DNA of 64,000 nt from Ephemerocybe angulata (GCA_013368325.1 JAACJK010000164.1:1054001-1118000), one strand, 5' to 3'. Counted from the first letter of the stretch, positions 43,701 through 58,745 are shown. Translations and numbers: made by a program. The notes: generated by a model from the letters alone, not told the origin.

Positions 43701-44164
43701 GCTGCCGTTCGCTTTTTCTTCTTCGCAGGAGCAGTCGCTGATGCCTTCGAAGCTGATGCTGCAGCATCGAAGGCATCAAGCATCTTGATGTCCTTCTCTG
43801 CTTCCTGAAACTCATCATCGGATCCGAGGACTATGTGTGTACAACGGCGCTTCTTTTGATTCAAGCCGGATTTGGCGGTACATCGAGTTCTTACTTCATC
43901 CTGGGCGTCTTGCTCATCATCACTTGACTCAATGATGTTTCTTGGGTTTCTTGGTGGCGTATTGGTGGTCTTAGATGTTAGATCATCGTCTGGGAGGTCC
44001 TCGACTTGCACAGAGGGTGAACGGTGAGGTACTGAAACATTTGACTTCAAGCGCTTTATGTTCGGAGGCATTGGTAGGACCGACTGTATGGGCAGGCGCC
44101 TTTCGTTTCCGGGGTTCGTTTATAATTGTGCTTGGGTCTGGGTTATCTCGTGGAGGCATTCTGA
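40782..44164 (-). pseudogene. hAT-superfamily transposase gene, broken
   Basis: A multi-exon minus-strand gene. In order: an acidic/basic N-terminus, a BED-type zinc finger (FVCGAPQC ... NLFKHARKCW), the RNase-H-fold core with FATDAWTSPNHRPFIAVT and the DNAxN block near 42600 (ILSVTCDNASSN), the RCLAHIVNLVV block, RDVATRWNSTYDM, and the C-terminal hATC dimerisation region (LAWWHDHCGEYPRLWHMAHD, then ATSVAVECVFSKGR). Breaks: an in-frame TAA between GWD and DWIDTAE near 41453, and a frame disagreement just before DMLSELDRYL near 41195. The start is uncertain (44164 or 44071). Probably dead, though a small repair would restore most of it. It could be the source family for the 8-bp-TSD elements nearby, but that is untested. 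Confidence 0.85.
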
Positions 44165-45060
44165 AGTTTGGTAGAGTGTTAGAGAGATTGGACGTTGAGA
44201 TGAGATAGAAAATAAATCTATTCCTGGACACTGAAAGTGGGAAGGTTTTGTCCATGCTCGGGAAAAAATTTTGGGAAAAAATTTCTGTCCAAATTAGGAA
44301 AGTGTTGACTATATGGGGTTATCGCATAAGAGTCACCCTGACTCTCGCTAAGTAGGCTTGAGACCAACCGTTACGGAGCCGGTATTGGGATACCACACCC
44401 CAAGGTTCTGGAATGGAGTCTACCTAGTACTTTGGTTCGGATGTGATCCATCTAAATATTATAGCCCACCTATTCTGAATCCGTGAACCTCTTTCAACAC
44501 TGCTGGATCCCTTTGTACTACCCTCATCATCCTTCACCACTCTGATGTTCTGTATGTGATTTAAACCTGAGGGAGACATGTCTAGCTCCTGTATAATTAA
44601 ACACTATCTCTTTGAGTCCTGGTCTGTTGTGTTAATAACACCACACCTCCCTCGCGAGCGCGAGCGCACCGTAGGCGCGCGCCAGCGAGCGAGCATTGTT
44701 TAGTATTTAGTATTTACAGAACTGGTTTTATGAATACTGAAAAAACTAGATTTTTTTTGGCAGTAGGTTGGACCGATATCCAAGATCCTCCCCCTGATCG
44801 TTCGTGTCATGGTACATGACAGATTATAGCTGCGTGCTCCCGCCTGCTTAAGCCTTCAAGTTGTCAGGGTCCAGGATTGCCCAGAGGGCCATTGTTTTAG
44901 GTAATATATTTGGTTACGGTATATGTCAGGGTACACCACCTTCTTATTATGGAAATACCCGCCAATGCGGGTACGGGTAGACCACAGGTCACAGCATTGG
45001 ACTCCGTACCCGTACCTGCCTACCCAGCGGATTTTTGCTACCCGTGTTGATCACTAATCA
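44165..45060. other. Non-coding; CG-rich palindrome; possible solo LTR
   Basis: No gene. A stretch from TGTTGACTATATGGGG (about 44304) to GTTAATAACA (about 44640) has the TG...CA ends and the size of a solo LTR, but I see no target duplication. A CG-rich imperfect palindrome (CTCGCGAGCGCGAG ... GCCAGCGAGCGAG) occupies about 44653-44696. Confidence 0.35.
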
Positions 45061-45396
45061 GTAGTTATTGCTCCTTTGCCTTTGGCATTGGCTGCTCCTG
45101 TTCCTGTAGGGCCTGCCATCAATGCCATTGCTGGACCTTCGAACCATGCCTCTAATGCGCTTTCAGACACTAAAGATGAGGAGGATGACACTAAACCATC
45201 TCTTGAACCTCCTCCGACCCCCATTCCCCTAATTCACCCTTCTCCAACCCCCATTCTCCCTGATACTCTCTCACCCCTTTTTAGCATAAAGTCCTCAACA
45301 CTCAGTAAGCGCTGCGACGAAGGCCTCATGGCTGCTGACGGAAATGAATGCCCACGCATGTTACCAGCCAGACCCCCTATTTTTCAATTTGCTTGA
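45061..45396 (+). CDS. Pro-rich ORF, unknown
   Basis: An open frame rich in Pro, Ala, Ser and Thr (MPLALAAPVPVGPAINAIAG at the start, then PPPTPIPLIHPSPTP) ends in FQFA. I recognise no domain and no splice partner. It lies at the border between transposon DNA and the housekeeping block; it is probably the relic of an element's Gag-like or linker region. Confidence 0.25.
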   Translation, partial: VVIAPLPLALAAPVPVGPAINAIAGPSNHASNALSDTKDEEDDTKPSLEPPPTPIPLIHPSPTPILPDTLSPLFSIKSSTLSKRCDEGLMAADGNECPRMLPARPPIFQFA

Positions 45397-45616
45397 AGAT
45401 ATATATTTTTCCTGTGTTTTGCTTTACTGTCTTTTTTTTAGCTTAAGTTGAATTGTCTACAAAGTCTACGCTACACGATGATACTCCCACCCCCTATACC
45501 CAATGCCCATGTACTGCACATTATTCATCATGTTATTGCACAGTTTGATTGATCTCTGACCTGTGTCCCTTCTTGCTCTTCCCCAGTTGCAACACACAGA
45601 TTATACTCTCATAAGT

Positions 45617-48461
<2,845 letters not shown>

Positions 48462-48567
48462 GGTGGGCGGAGAGCAGGCGATGTTTGGGGTTGTTTACTG
48501 CCGGCGCCTGTGACTTGATCCCGACGGCCTTAGTGAGCATCACCATCCTTCCTCCTCCACTTCCACC
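48462..48567. promoter_or_regulatory. Divergent promoter DHX35 / YJU2
   Basis: Only 106 bp separate the two start codons, so both transcripts must start within or beyond this gap and probably share control elements. No TATA box is obvious. Both genes encode spliceosome factors, so co-regulation would make sense. Confidence 0.6.
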
Positions 48568-49534
48568 ATGGCTGAACGTAAAGGTACGCATATCACATCC
48601 ACTGAGATTCCAGGACTATAAGCTAAACACAATCTCAGTTCTTAACAAGTACTTCCCGCCCGACTTCGACCCCAGCCTTATCCCCCGACGAAAGGTCGCC
48701 AAGAATGCGCAACAAGTCGTCCGGTTAATGGCCCCCTTTTCCATGCGGTGCAACACCTGCGGCGAATACATCTACAAGGGCAAGAAGTTCAATGCTCGAA
48801 AGGAGACTGTCGAAGGGGAGGACTACTTTGGTATTAAGATCTTTAGGTTCTACATCAAATGGTGCGTCGCTTCGAGAGCTGTACCCCGGACATGTAACTT
48901 ACCACCTTCCTACAGTACCCTCTGTTCCGCTGAAATTACCTTCAAGACTGACCCCAAGAACACCGACTATGCTGCCGAGCACGGTGCATCCCGCAACTTC
49001 GAGCCATGGAGAGACGAGGAGGCAGTGCAGGAGGAGGACAGGCTGGCAAAGCTGGACGAGGAGGAGAACAACCCTATGAAGGTTTTAGAGAACCGAACCC
49101 TCGACTCGAAACGAGAAATGGAGATCCTCGACGCCCTGCAAGACATTCGAGCACGCAATGCCCGAATCGAACGAGCGGGGCAGGGAGACGCCCTCCTCGC
49201 TCGAATCGAGACGAACGATTCGGAAGACGAGGAAGATGAGACCAAGAAGAAGCTTGATGAAGAGGACGAAAAGCTGGTGCAGGCCGTGTTCTCCAAGGTT
49301 GCAGGACCTTCAACCCTCGGGCAGTCGTCCACCAGCGAAGCCGACTCCCCTAATCTGGTAGAGCTGAAACGGAAAGCGGCAGCCACCGATGCACAACCAT
49401 CCCTGGAGGCCCTCCTTTCCGAGTCTGCAAAGGCCATGCTAGCTTCGAAACAGGCGCCACCAGCGAAGAAGCGCAAGACTGGCGGCGGACTCGGAATCAA
49501 AATTGTGAAGAAGAAGAAAACTGCGGCTTCATGA
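48568..49534 (+). CDS. YJU2: Splicing factor YJU2 (CWC16 family)
   Basis: Exons 48568-48583, 48639-48861 and 48916-49534 join to 285 aa. The start [18 protein letters not shown] is typical. The zinc-binding centre is C-X2-C ([19 protein letters not shown]) paired with [20 protein letters not shown] conserved [10 protein letters not shown] follows, then an acidic coiled segment and a Lys-rich tail ([19 protein letters not shown]). YJU2 joins the spliceosome with the NineteenTwenty-type NTC proteins and promotes the first catalytic step, at the branch helix. It is divergent from DHX35 over 106 bp. It carries a longer acidic C-terminal half than the yeast protein, as in other basidiomycetes. Confidence 0.95.
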
Positions 49535-49714
49535 CACACACTACCATCTACTTGACTGTATCCATACCCCTCTTGTACCAACATTGTAATTCTAGCATAC
49601 TGTACCCCATAATGAGCCCTTTCACCCAGTTCCGACTCTCCGCCCGCGTTGGTTCCCACATCTGGCTTGGCTCTTACCTTCATCACAACACTGTCCACTC
49701 TACCTCATATCACC

Positions 49715-50486
49715 ATGGGAAGCAGAGAAGAATTTCCGAAGATATCATTTGACAAAATCGAGGATTGGAATCAGGTCGCGTCAAGTTGCAAGCGCGAAGC
49801 CACGAAGATTGCCGCCAATCAGGTGGAGGAGGCTGGGCTGGGTTCAGAACGCGACTTGGTGCTCAAGCACATGGAAAAGGTCGACTTTACGCGACATGTC
49901 TCCTCCAACGCGCATTTCTAATCGTATGTGCAGTTTGTTGACCAGGCACTGGAAAGCATGCAGCCAAACCTACGGGTAAACGGCCACTCTTTTGGTTCGC
50001 TCCCAGACCACCTCAGTACTCATGGTACTTCATTTTATTGGGCTTCTGAGTGGCTGGCTCACTAACTGTCCTTGTAGACATGGAAACGTTCGACGAAGCT
50101 CTCGACAGGCGCATTTGGTCTTTAGCGGATACTCGACTGCAGTGGCATAAACGGATAGCGGAGAACAGGCGGACGGTACCAGGGGCGATACGGGACACAG
50201 TTGCGCAATTGCTCGAACAGCACGATGCTCTCGACAATGATAAAGACATTCTCAGCGCAAAAGAATTAGAAGATGGCTTCGAAGAGCCCGACTTTGAGAC
50301 AGAAGAGCTTTCCGAGGCGGTCAGGAAAAATACCGCGTTTGCGGAAGAACTTGCGCAGGTGCGTTCCCTTCATTTTACATATATTACAGAGACAAACTGA
50401 GCATGAAATAGACGATACCAATGCAACAAGGGAGAAGTGAGAGGGTGAAAGTGGTTTCCGCAGAGATCAAGGCGCTGCGACCATGA
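49715..50486 (+). CDS. NSL1: Kinetochore protein Mis14/Nsl1
   Basis: Four exons, with the start at MGSREEFPKISFDKI. Likely joins: DFTRH/FVDQALESMQPNL (43-nt intron), STH/DMETFDEALDRR, and EELAQ/TIPMQQGRSERVK. The diagnostic block is ETFDEALDRRIWSLADTRL followed by KRIAENRRTVPG; the C-terminus ends EIKALRP. The family is the Mis14/Nsl1 subunit of the Mis12 (MIND) complex, which links centromeric chromatin to the Ndc80 complex at the kinetochore. Mostly helical, with no zinc or enzymatic motif. Its stop lies only 10 bp from the GAR1 stop on the other strand, so the 3' ends overlap. Confidence 0.75.
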
Positions 50487-50496
50487 GGTCTGTCCT

Positions 50497-51368
50497 TTAG
50501 TATCCCCCTCCTCCTCCGCCCCTTCCACCACCAAAGCCTCCACCACCTCGTCCCCGTCCACCACCAAATCCTCCTCCTCCCCGTCCACCAGAGAATCCTC
50601 CACCGCGTCCTCCACCAGAGAATCCTCCGCCGCGTCCTCCACCGAAGCCTCCTCCGCCCCGGGGAGCACCACGTCCTCTTGGGGCGAAACCGCCGCGTCC
50701 ACCACGAGGAGCGCCCCTTCCACCACCACGTCCGCCAGGTCCACCACGCTCTGTAAATAACATTAGTGTATATCTTTGATCGCTTCGCCGACTATGCGTA
50801 CTTTTAACACCTGTGTAAATATATAATCAATACAATGTTCGAAGCAGAATGCGAATGAGAGTGCACTAACCTCCGGCAACCTTGGGTTTGGGGAGGAAAC
50901 GTTCGATGGGGAGCAGCTTGTCTCCTCCGATGTAGACTTTGTCGCCCTTTTTGAAGCTGCTGGCCACGATACCGTTCTCCATCTTGATAGAGAAGTAGAC
51001 CTCGTTGATAGGCCCAAGAATTTCGTCGACCTTGCCGATCTGGGATTTGTTCTGGAGGTATATCGGCGCGTTGAAGTATGGTACTTTGTCGGGGAGGACA
51101 GATGTGCAAAGCATCTCATCTTCGACGGCGTGGACGAAGGTTCCCATCTCTATAGGACGTGTTAACAAATCCAGGGGTTACTGAAGGCATATCTAGCGCA
51201 CCGAGAACGGTATCCGGAGGACCCATATCACGTTGGAATCCTCCACGGCCTCCACCGCGGCCTCCTCCTAGATGGGAAGAAGATGAGGGGCGATATAGAA
51301 GAAGAGAATAGGAACGCACCACGACCACCACCGAAACCTGAGCCCCTTGAGCCTCCACGGAAAGACAT
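50497..51368 (-). CDS. GAR1: H/ACA snoRNP protein GAR1
   Basis: The start [17 protein letters not shown] is a short GAR domain. The central Gar1 fold follows: [69 protein letters not shown]. It ends in a long Arg-Gly-rich GAR domain, about 85 residues, finishing GGGGGGY. GAR1 binds Cbf5 in H/ACA particles that pseudouridylate rRNA and snRNA in the nucleolus. Introns interrupt the first GAR segment and the core. The GC-skewed Gly/Arg tail produces long spurious frames on the other strand. Confidence 0.95.
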
Positions 51369-51508
51369 AATAATTGGTATTGAGGGTTTCGCAGAAAGGG
51401 TGTGCTCTATGGATAAAAACTTGGGCGCCGTGATGGCCGCGTCAAAAAATTCGATTCCGCTCGCCGGCTATTTATGGCAATCCAATACCGGCTCATTCAC
51501 CCCACACC
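51369..51508. promoter_or_regulatory. Divergent promoter GAR1 / PEX6
   Basis: 140 bp between the start codons. A TATTTATGG-like stretch (about 51470-51478) could serve one side. Nothing else distinctive. Confidence 0.5.
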
Positions 51509-54500
51509 ATGTCCCTCATATTTGCCCCCAAAGCTCCCTTCTCAGCCAGATATACAGAACACAATGGCGAACATGACTCGGTACTGGTTGGCTCTGAGCT
51601 TTGGGCCAGGATAACCAAGGATTCGCCCATCCCGGCGCGCATCTGTGTATCCGTCAAGCCCCTATCAGCCCCGCGACGGCCAAGGCTGCCCTCCTTAATC
51701 TCATGGGCGACGCTCGACGAGTCTGTAAGTACCGTCGCACCAGCTCAAACTTCTCATACAGACCCGGGCACAGATACCAGCATCTACCATCGCGATTCCA
51801 CGCGAATGGCTTCAAACATACCAGTCCATCCTTGCTCGTTCCGGGGACCAAGTGCTCATAACTGTAGTTGAGCCAGAACCCATTACCGACGCGATCATCC
51901 TTGCTACGACCCCTGCAGCATACGAACTAGCAAATAGCGACCCTTCTCTCCTCGACGCCTGGTTCAACGACTCTCGCATCCTTCGCGCCTCCGAAACAAT
52001 TCGGCTACCTCGCCACCGTTCCAACGGAATCACAAGCCACGACGGAGACTCGGAGGAACTCTGCTTCAAAGTCGACACCCTCGAGCCCGTGCTCCAAGGC
52101 TACATTAAGAAAGGCTTTACGCGTGTCGTAGTCCTCCTCTCCGAAGAAGTCGAGCACGAGAGCACGCCTGACCTTGAATCTGAAGACTCTCCTGACAATA
52201 TCGAGATCGACGAGAGTTTCCTTGCTGGCTCGGCAGTCACATCCTCCTTCACCTCTCATGAGCACACTAACGGCGACGCTAATGGTGTATCTTCCCGCAT
52301 ATCTCTCCACGCACACGAAAACCTTGTCTGCGAACCGCTTTCCTCTCCAGTTTCAACAGTGAACGACGACATCGCACTGCACCTCAAAACCGCGGACCTT
52401 GGGAGGCTGGGTCTCTTGAACTCGGATTGGGTCGGTCCACTTCATTGACAGGGCTAGCTTGTATATTGACGAAAGGAGCAAGGGCGTCGTGTCGATATCC
52501 AACTCGCGTTCCCGCTTAGTTCGCGTCTTCGTCGATGACAGTTTAGTTACGAAGAGGTCAGTCTCAGTTCACGCGTCTTTAGGCGTCTCCTACTAAAATC
52601 GACACTAGTGGAACAGCCAAAGCATCGCCAATCCTTCTTCACAACATCTGTGCTCGGGACAACAACGATTCCGACTCACATGCCCCCACCGAAGTGAGGG
52701 TACTACCGAGCCCATTCGGCTCTCATCGACCATTCATTCCTGTAGCGCGGTCCGTAACCGTCGCGCGTGTTGCATCGCCTCTGTCGATCTCGCGACAGTA
52801 CCAAAGCGCCTTCCTAGGCGGCCTGAAGGCTTACTTTGAAGGCTCGACCCGTCTAGTCAAGCAGGGCGATCTCATTGCCGTGACAATCGACGCCGACGCT
52901 GCGAAATGGATGCAAGATCGAGGAGAGGGCGAAAGCCGAGATACGGAAACCTCTACACCGATGTGAGTAAGCATGACTTCCCTAAAGAACACCTTCGTGA
53001 CTATCGTTGTAGAAACCTTGGAGGCGGCGCTAGCAGTTCGAGTAGTCTAGTCTTTTTCATGATCACCAACGTTGAATACGAGGTGCTTGCTGATAACTCT
53101 GGTACAAACTCGCAAGATGTGTTCCTTGGCTCAAGGATGGGAGAGCTTGGTTGCTTCGTGGACCCCGATGTCACTCGGATTGTCCAAGCTGGGCTCGAGC
53201 ACTCACGGGTTCCAGATGTCGGCGCTTACTTCGAAGCAGGTACGTCCAGATGAGTTGTTTGGGAATACTGCAGCGAACTAATGCACCCGCAGATACTAAC
53301 TCGAGTAGAAGTCTGCTAGACTATATGACGCGTGAGGATTCGCCGGCTTTAGCTCCTTCAAGCCCCTTTGGCAAGCTATCTTCGATGGTCGCTGCATCGC
53401 TCGCCAAGTTCTCGCTCGACTGCAATCTCGACCTCTCTTTCTTGTTGAAGGGAAACCGTGGAGTGGGCAAATTCATGACAGTAGCATGGGTTGCTCACAG
53501 ACTCGGTATCCACCTTCTTGAGGTATGTACGCCGAGTGCCCTTCCTTGAGGAACATGCCTTCTAACCCACTCTAGGTCAACTGCTACGATCTCATTGGAG
53601 AAACAGACACCAAGACTGAGGCCACACTTCGAGTTCGCTTCGACCAAGCGGTTAGCTGCAGCCCATGCATCATCGTCCTCAGGAAACTTGAAGCTCTTTC
53701 TCAAAGCACACAAGGAAACGATGGCACAGGGAAAGGTAGGATTATACACCTCGCCTGCAACAACATGATCTGACGCGACCACAGAGCCCGCGTTGACTTC
53801 GGTACTGAAGGAATGCATCACAAACCTGCAAACGAGCTGGAAGATGACAGGGTTCCCAGTTATTCTTATTGGAATAGCTAGCGATCCAGCTCAAGTACCG
53901 CCTTCCATCTTGTCTCAGTTCAAGCATGAAATAGCGTTGGAAGTACCTGACGAGCGCACGCGACATGGCATTCTCAGCACTCTCCTCAGAAATGCTTCAC
54001 TAGCATCCGACGTCTCAATATCAGAACTGGCTACTCAGACAGCAGCACTCGTAGCGGCGGATCTCGTGGACCTGGTAGCGCGCAGCCGTATGCTCGCTCT
54101 CGAACGAGTGTTAAAGGGCCGGTACGCGACCCCGTCTCCTAACCCGTCTTGAAAGATACTGACTAGCCCGTGCTCTAGGGAAAAGTCGCGGACCTACGTC
54201 CGGCTTGCAGGATTTGACATCATGCAATGCGACTTTGACAATGCTCTGGGCAAAGCTCGAGACCTCTACTCAGAGAGCATCGGTGCGCCTAAAATACCGA
54301 CCGTCTCATGGGACGACGTCGGTGGTCTGGCGCACGTCAAGAGCGACATCCTGGACACCATCCAGCTCCCATTAGAGCACCCAGAACTCTTCGCCGACGG
54401 ACTCAAGAAACGATCCGGCATCCTCCTCTACGGCCCCCCAGGCACAGGCAAGACGCTCATCGCCAAAGCCGTCGCGACGTCCTGCTCCCTCAACTTCTTC

Positions 54501-55358
54501 TCCGTCAAAGGCCCAGAGCTGCTGAACATGTACATCGGCGAGTCCGAAGCGAACGTGCGCCGGGTGTTCCAGAAGGCGCGCGACGCGAAGCCCTGCGTCA
54601 TCTTCTTCGACGAGCTGGACTCCATCGCGCCCAAGCGCGGGAACCACGGGGACAGCGGGGGCGTGATGGACCGCATCGTGAGCCAGCTGCTCGCAGAGCT
54701 AGATGGGATGGCTGGGAGCGACAAGGGGTCAGACGTCTTCGTCATTGGGGCTACGAATCGGCCTGATCTGTTGGATGCTGCGCTGCTGAGGCCAGGAAGG
54801 TGAGCATCGCTTTAACAACCTTTCCTCAGGCGTCCCTTAATCTCGAGTTAGGTTCGATCGCATGCTGTACCTCGGGGTTAGCGACACACACGAAGCCCAG
54901 CTAAACATCCTGGAAGCTCTGACCCGGAAATTCCGCCTGGACGCGAGCCTCGACCTTCGCCAGATCGCAGAAAAGTGCCCCTTCAATTACACAGGCGCCG
55001 ACTTCTATGCTCTATGCTCAGACGCGATGCTAAACGCCATGTCGCGTAAAGCAATGGCCCTGGAGACGAAGATCGGTATGTCCACCACTTATGCTCAAAG
55101 CCGCAACTTTAACTTAACCTCTGCGCTTCCTCTTCTCCAGCCGAACTTAACAACGGTCCTCGGGACAGCCGCCATCCATACCCCATCACGCCTCAATACT
55201 ATCTCTCCGAACTCGCCACGCCCGAGGAAATCCTCGTCACCGTCAATTACGACGACTTCTCTCTCGCACTACAGAACCTCGTACCGAGTGTCAGCCAGGC
55301 GGAAATGGACCACTACGCCGAGGTCCAGAAACGCTTCACGCAGCCCAAAGACTCATAG
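51509..55358 (+). CDS. PEX6: Peroxisomal AAA ATPase PEX6
   Basis: A multi-exon gene. The N-terminal half is poorly conserved ([19 protein letters not shown] onward). The first AAA domain has a decayed Walker A ([12 protein letters not shown], with Phe where Thr/Ser belongs) and no acidic Walker B ([10 protein letters not shown]), as is usual for PEX6 D1. The second is complete: [16 protein letters not shown], Walker [26 protein letters not shown], Walker [26 protein letters not shown] and the arginine finger LLRPGRFDR. PEX6 forms a hexamer with PEX1 that extracts ubiquitinated PEX5 from the peroxisome membrane. The stop is at 55356-55358. A family-typical gene with no damage seen. Confidence 0.93.
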
Positions 55359-55569
55359 CCCGCCCGTTCGGAGAAAATTGTGTGAAGAATAGTCAATGTA
55401 CAACAATACATACATACACATACCCGAGGCGCCAAGATAAGTACAGTAATACCACTAATTAGTCTACATAGAAAGTCAAGTTTCAATGCACATGCTGATG
55501 GCTGTCCGTGTTCTCAATCGGTCGACGAAATCCAAGCAGTCAATATCCATATAGGAGGTCATGTCTGGT

Positions 55570-57887
55570 TCAGAACCACTGTTTCTGGAACCCAATCATC
55601 TCTAAGAGGTTCTTAATGGTGTCAGGGACCTGGACAAGGGCGCTGCCGAAGAGCGATCCCTTGACGGGCGTACCGACAGTTTCAGCCCTGGAAATTGGAG
55701 TCAATCGCAAGCAGCTACAATCTTCTTGCTCGGAACTTACTCATAGGCGACCTTGCCGTCGATCCAGGTTTCGAGAAGGAGCAGAGGTCGATCCTTATCG
55801 GCAGTATCAATTTCTATCGTCGACCTAAGAGCACTGTCAGCACGGAAACACTGGGACAGTCGAGCAGACGGCGTACCACTTCACATTCCCCTCCGGGATA
55901 TACTTCACAACCCTCTCCCTCGGGACTTCCTCCTCAAATGTCTGCACCTCAGGCCCCTCCTCACTAAGCACCACCTCCGTCCTCGTCCTCGTCACCACAT
56001 CCTTGCTCTCCATATTCAACGTCCTCACGATAGGAATATAGAACATATTCAGCGGGCTCGTCGAGAACTCTTGTATAGGATACGACCCATTCGTCGGCCC
56101 GACAAACTCGATCGCCGCAAACTCATGGCGGTCCCCACTCAACACAAACACATTCGGCACAGAATGCAGATCCAGCAGAATCTGCGTCTTCTCCGCCTCG
56201 TACCCGCCCCACGAGTCGCGCACCGCATCGTGACCCCACAGCGAGGTAAAGGGCACGGAGGACACGATGAACTTGAACGTCGCGGTCGTGTTGGCCTTGG
56301 CGAGCCAGGTGTTGAAGGCTTCGAGCTGGCGTTCGCCCAGCATCGTGCGCTCGAGCGGTGCGACGGTTTCGACGTCCGAGCGGTAGCGGCGCGTGTCAAG
56401 GACGAAGAACGCGGTGTCGCCGTAGGAGAAAGAGAAATAGTGCTCGCCGGGAGTGGGAGAGTCGTAGTTGGCGGCACCATTGTAAAGCTTGAAGGCGTTT
56501 GATGCGTCGGGGTAGGGTGCGAGGTCTTTGCCATCGCCGCCCCAGTTGTTTTTAATCTAAAGATGTTATCAGCATGGATAAGTTGAATTGAGTAAGGTAC
56601 CCACTTCGTGATCGTCGTAAGCATGTAGCATAGCTAATGAAGGCAGGTAAGATTGAGTTCAGTCCAATAGTGGGGTTGGACATACGAATGTGTTCGTAAA
56701 TCTTGCGGAAGCTCGGGCTCGCGTAGTTCCTCCTGTAAAGTCGCAGGTAGGAATCCTCGTCTTCCCCAAAGTTAATCGGCACGTCTGCGTATATAAAGTC
56801 GCCCAGGAAGAGCATAAACTTGGGCAAAACGCGTGAGACGAATGAGGTGCTTTCCACTTCTTCCTCCACTGGCGCAGTTTCGTTTTCGGTTGTTGTATTA
56901 GTCGTCGTATTCGTGACATTTTCATAAAGCTCAAGAGCATCCTCCAACTTTTCTACCAGCTTCTCAGTGACACTCGGGGCAGCAGGAATCCCCGATGGGT
57001 GCTCGAAGGACTTGGCCAAAAGGTCGAATCCCTCGATCGTTAGCCGGTTAAGTGGGCCCTTGTAGGGAAAGTTTGGAGTAATGCACGAGCTGACGACAAA
57101 CTTGAAGCGGGAGCCGGCTCCAAGACGCGAGTCAGGGAACGTCTGGAAGCGAATGGGAGGCTTGGGGTACTGGAGGATCACTCCGTCGCTCGATGCGAAC
57201 GTGTCTATAAATAGACTTAATTAGTGGGTACTCGATCTCCAGAACGACTAAGCTCACATTCGTAGTCTGTGTTGGGCCAGAGTTTCTCCAATTTTGTCAC
57301 GTTCACCCAGTCATGGTCCTTGGAGAGACTGAGATAAGGCCCGTCCTTCCAGGCCGTAGCGGATGCCTCGCGATACAACAGCTGCACTTCCTGGGTCGCA
57401 TTCTCTGCGCCTGGATACCGCACCATGATTTTAGCAGCATCGGGGTACACTGCGCCCACACGCGAGAATACGACGTCCTGTTCGGGGTAGATTATGGGGT
57501 TGAGTGCAAGGTCGATACTTGCGAAGAGCAGAAGGGTGTTTATGACGACATTGGTGATGTTGGGCAGGCGTGAACGCGTCGTGAGGCTGAGGAGGACCGC
57601 AAGGAGGCCCGAGGGATCCTCATCGTCGCGCTGCAGGGCCTGTTAGACGCAGACAGAGATTCCGGGGCTGGTCGCACCTTGACTGGGACTGCAGGCTTCT
57701 TGGAATCGGGGTCGTGGACGTCATCGGGCTTTGGCTCCGGGGCAGAAAGGATAAACGAGGCGAGATAAGAGATGTACAGGGCAGGCAGGACAGGGACAGC
57801 GAGACGGGTCGGGATGACCCGGAGGAAGATATAGGCGACAAGCCTGAGCAGGGCAGAGAATATGGGGGCAGCGAGATGGCGGCGCAT
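55570..57887 (-). CDS. PhoD-like phosphatase, membrane-anchored
   Basis: The start MRRHLAAPIFSALLRLVAYI opens an N-terminal hydrophobic region with about two membrane segments (LRLVAYIFLRVI and LYISYLASFILS). An Asp-rich loop follows, then another hydrophobic stretch, VVINTLLLFASIDL. The catalytic part starts after PNTDYECE: FKFVVSSC, FMLFLGDFIYADV (GD metal ligand), RNYASPSFRKIY, HAYDDHE, the ligands in NNWGGDGKDLAPYP, YFSFSYGDTAFFVLDTRRYR, and the HEFAA motif in VLSGDRHEFAAIEF. These belong to the PhoD/alkaline phosphatase D metallophosphoesterases. It probably cleaves phosphate esters at a membrane of the secretory or vacuolar system. Last exons: STIEIDTADKDRPLLLLETW, then AETVGTPVKGSLFG to QKQWF. 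Confidence 0.9.
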
Positions 57888-57983
57888 GGTGAGCGTCGAG
57901 CGCAAGCCCAAAACACGGCCCCACAACGTTCTGGGACCCACACGTGATCTCCGCGCCTTGCTCTTCCTCCGCGACTTTTCGAC
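57888..57983. promoter_or_regulatory. Divergent promoter PhoD-like / MIC19
   Basis: Only 96 bp separate the start codons. GC-rich, with no clear TATA box. Transcription start sites probably lie within the other gene's 5' region or very near the ATG. Confidence 0.5.
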
Positions 57984-58674
57984 ATGGGTGCCGGCCAGTC
58001 CAAGCCAGAGTCTGACGAAAAGGTCTTCCAGGCCCAAGTACCCATCACCGTATGTCCTGCGTGTTGACCAGGAATATATGCGCTGACCACCGCGCAGTTC
58101 GCCCCCGATGTCGTCAACCAGCTCAGCGACAACCTCGAGTCCACGGAGACAAGTCCCCAGCGCCAGTCCCTAATCGACGCCCACATCCGCGCACGCATCC
58201 AGGGCGAGCTCGAGCACCTCAAAAAGGAGGAGGAGGATGTCCGCCAGCAAATCGAGCAAGCACTCGAGAAGGAGAACCTCGACAAGGAGAAGACCATGGC
58301 TGGCGAGGCCTCGGCCAATGACGGGTCCTCCTCTGGCGACGTCAAAACCAGCGCCACCCTCTTCGGCGACCTCGAGGAAATCCGCAACAAGATTAACAAG
58401 TACCACGCGAAGCGCGACTTGTCCGCACACCCTGAAGTGCAGCAGGCTGGCTCTGTCCTCGTGGAATGCTATAAGTGAGTGCTGCATTCATTGGACCCAG
58501 AGTGGTGTACTCACCGCATTCCAGGCGTAACGCAACGACGTCTTTGAACTGCTGGAGAGAGGTAGACGCCTTCAAGGCAACCGTCTCAAATCTTGAGCAG
58601 GTGCGTCATAACCCAACCCTCTATAAAGTCCACCCTAACCCTCTATTCTACAGAACTACCTCAAGTCGCTGTAA
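57984..58674 (+). CDS. MIC19: MICOS subunit MIC19
   Basis: The start MGAGQSKPESDEKVFQAQVP carries an N-myristoylation-type Gly2 and Ser6. Conserved blocks follow: FAPDVVNQLSDNLESTETSP, RQSLIDAHIRARIQGELEHL and an acidic coiled coil EEEDVRQQIEQALEKENLDK. The C-terminus holds a CHCH-type CX10C pair, ECYKRNATTSLNC. MIC19 faces the intermembrane space and links MIC60 to the rest of MICOS at crista junctions. The exons join cleanly (VPIT/FAPDVV, ECYK/RNATTS, NLEQ/NYLKSL). Stop at 58672-58674. Convergent with the next gene, with 71 bp between stops. Confidence 0.92.
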
Positions 58675-58745
58675 TACATACACTGTCCCGGCCATATCCC
58701 ACTTATTATCCATACAGACAGAAAAACTAGAATAATAGCACCTGT

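Noticed and set aside
43741..43778. Inverted repeat GATGCCTTCGA...TCGAAGGCATC resembling the hairpin family
   Set aside because: It lies inside the hAT coding sequence (Ala/Ser/Asp-rich repeat), with a long spacer and no bulge; it does not fit the family.
44304..44640. Solo LTR with TG...CA ends
   Set aside because: No target duplication and no second copy in the window; mentioned only as possible.
48967..49698. 243-codon minus-strand ORF
   Set aside because: Antisense shadow of the YJU2 coding sequence.
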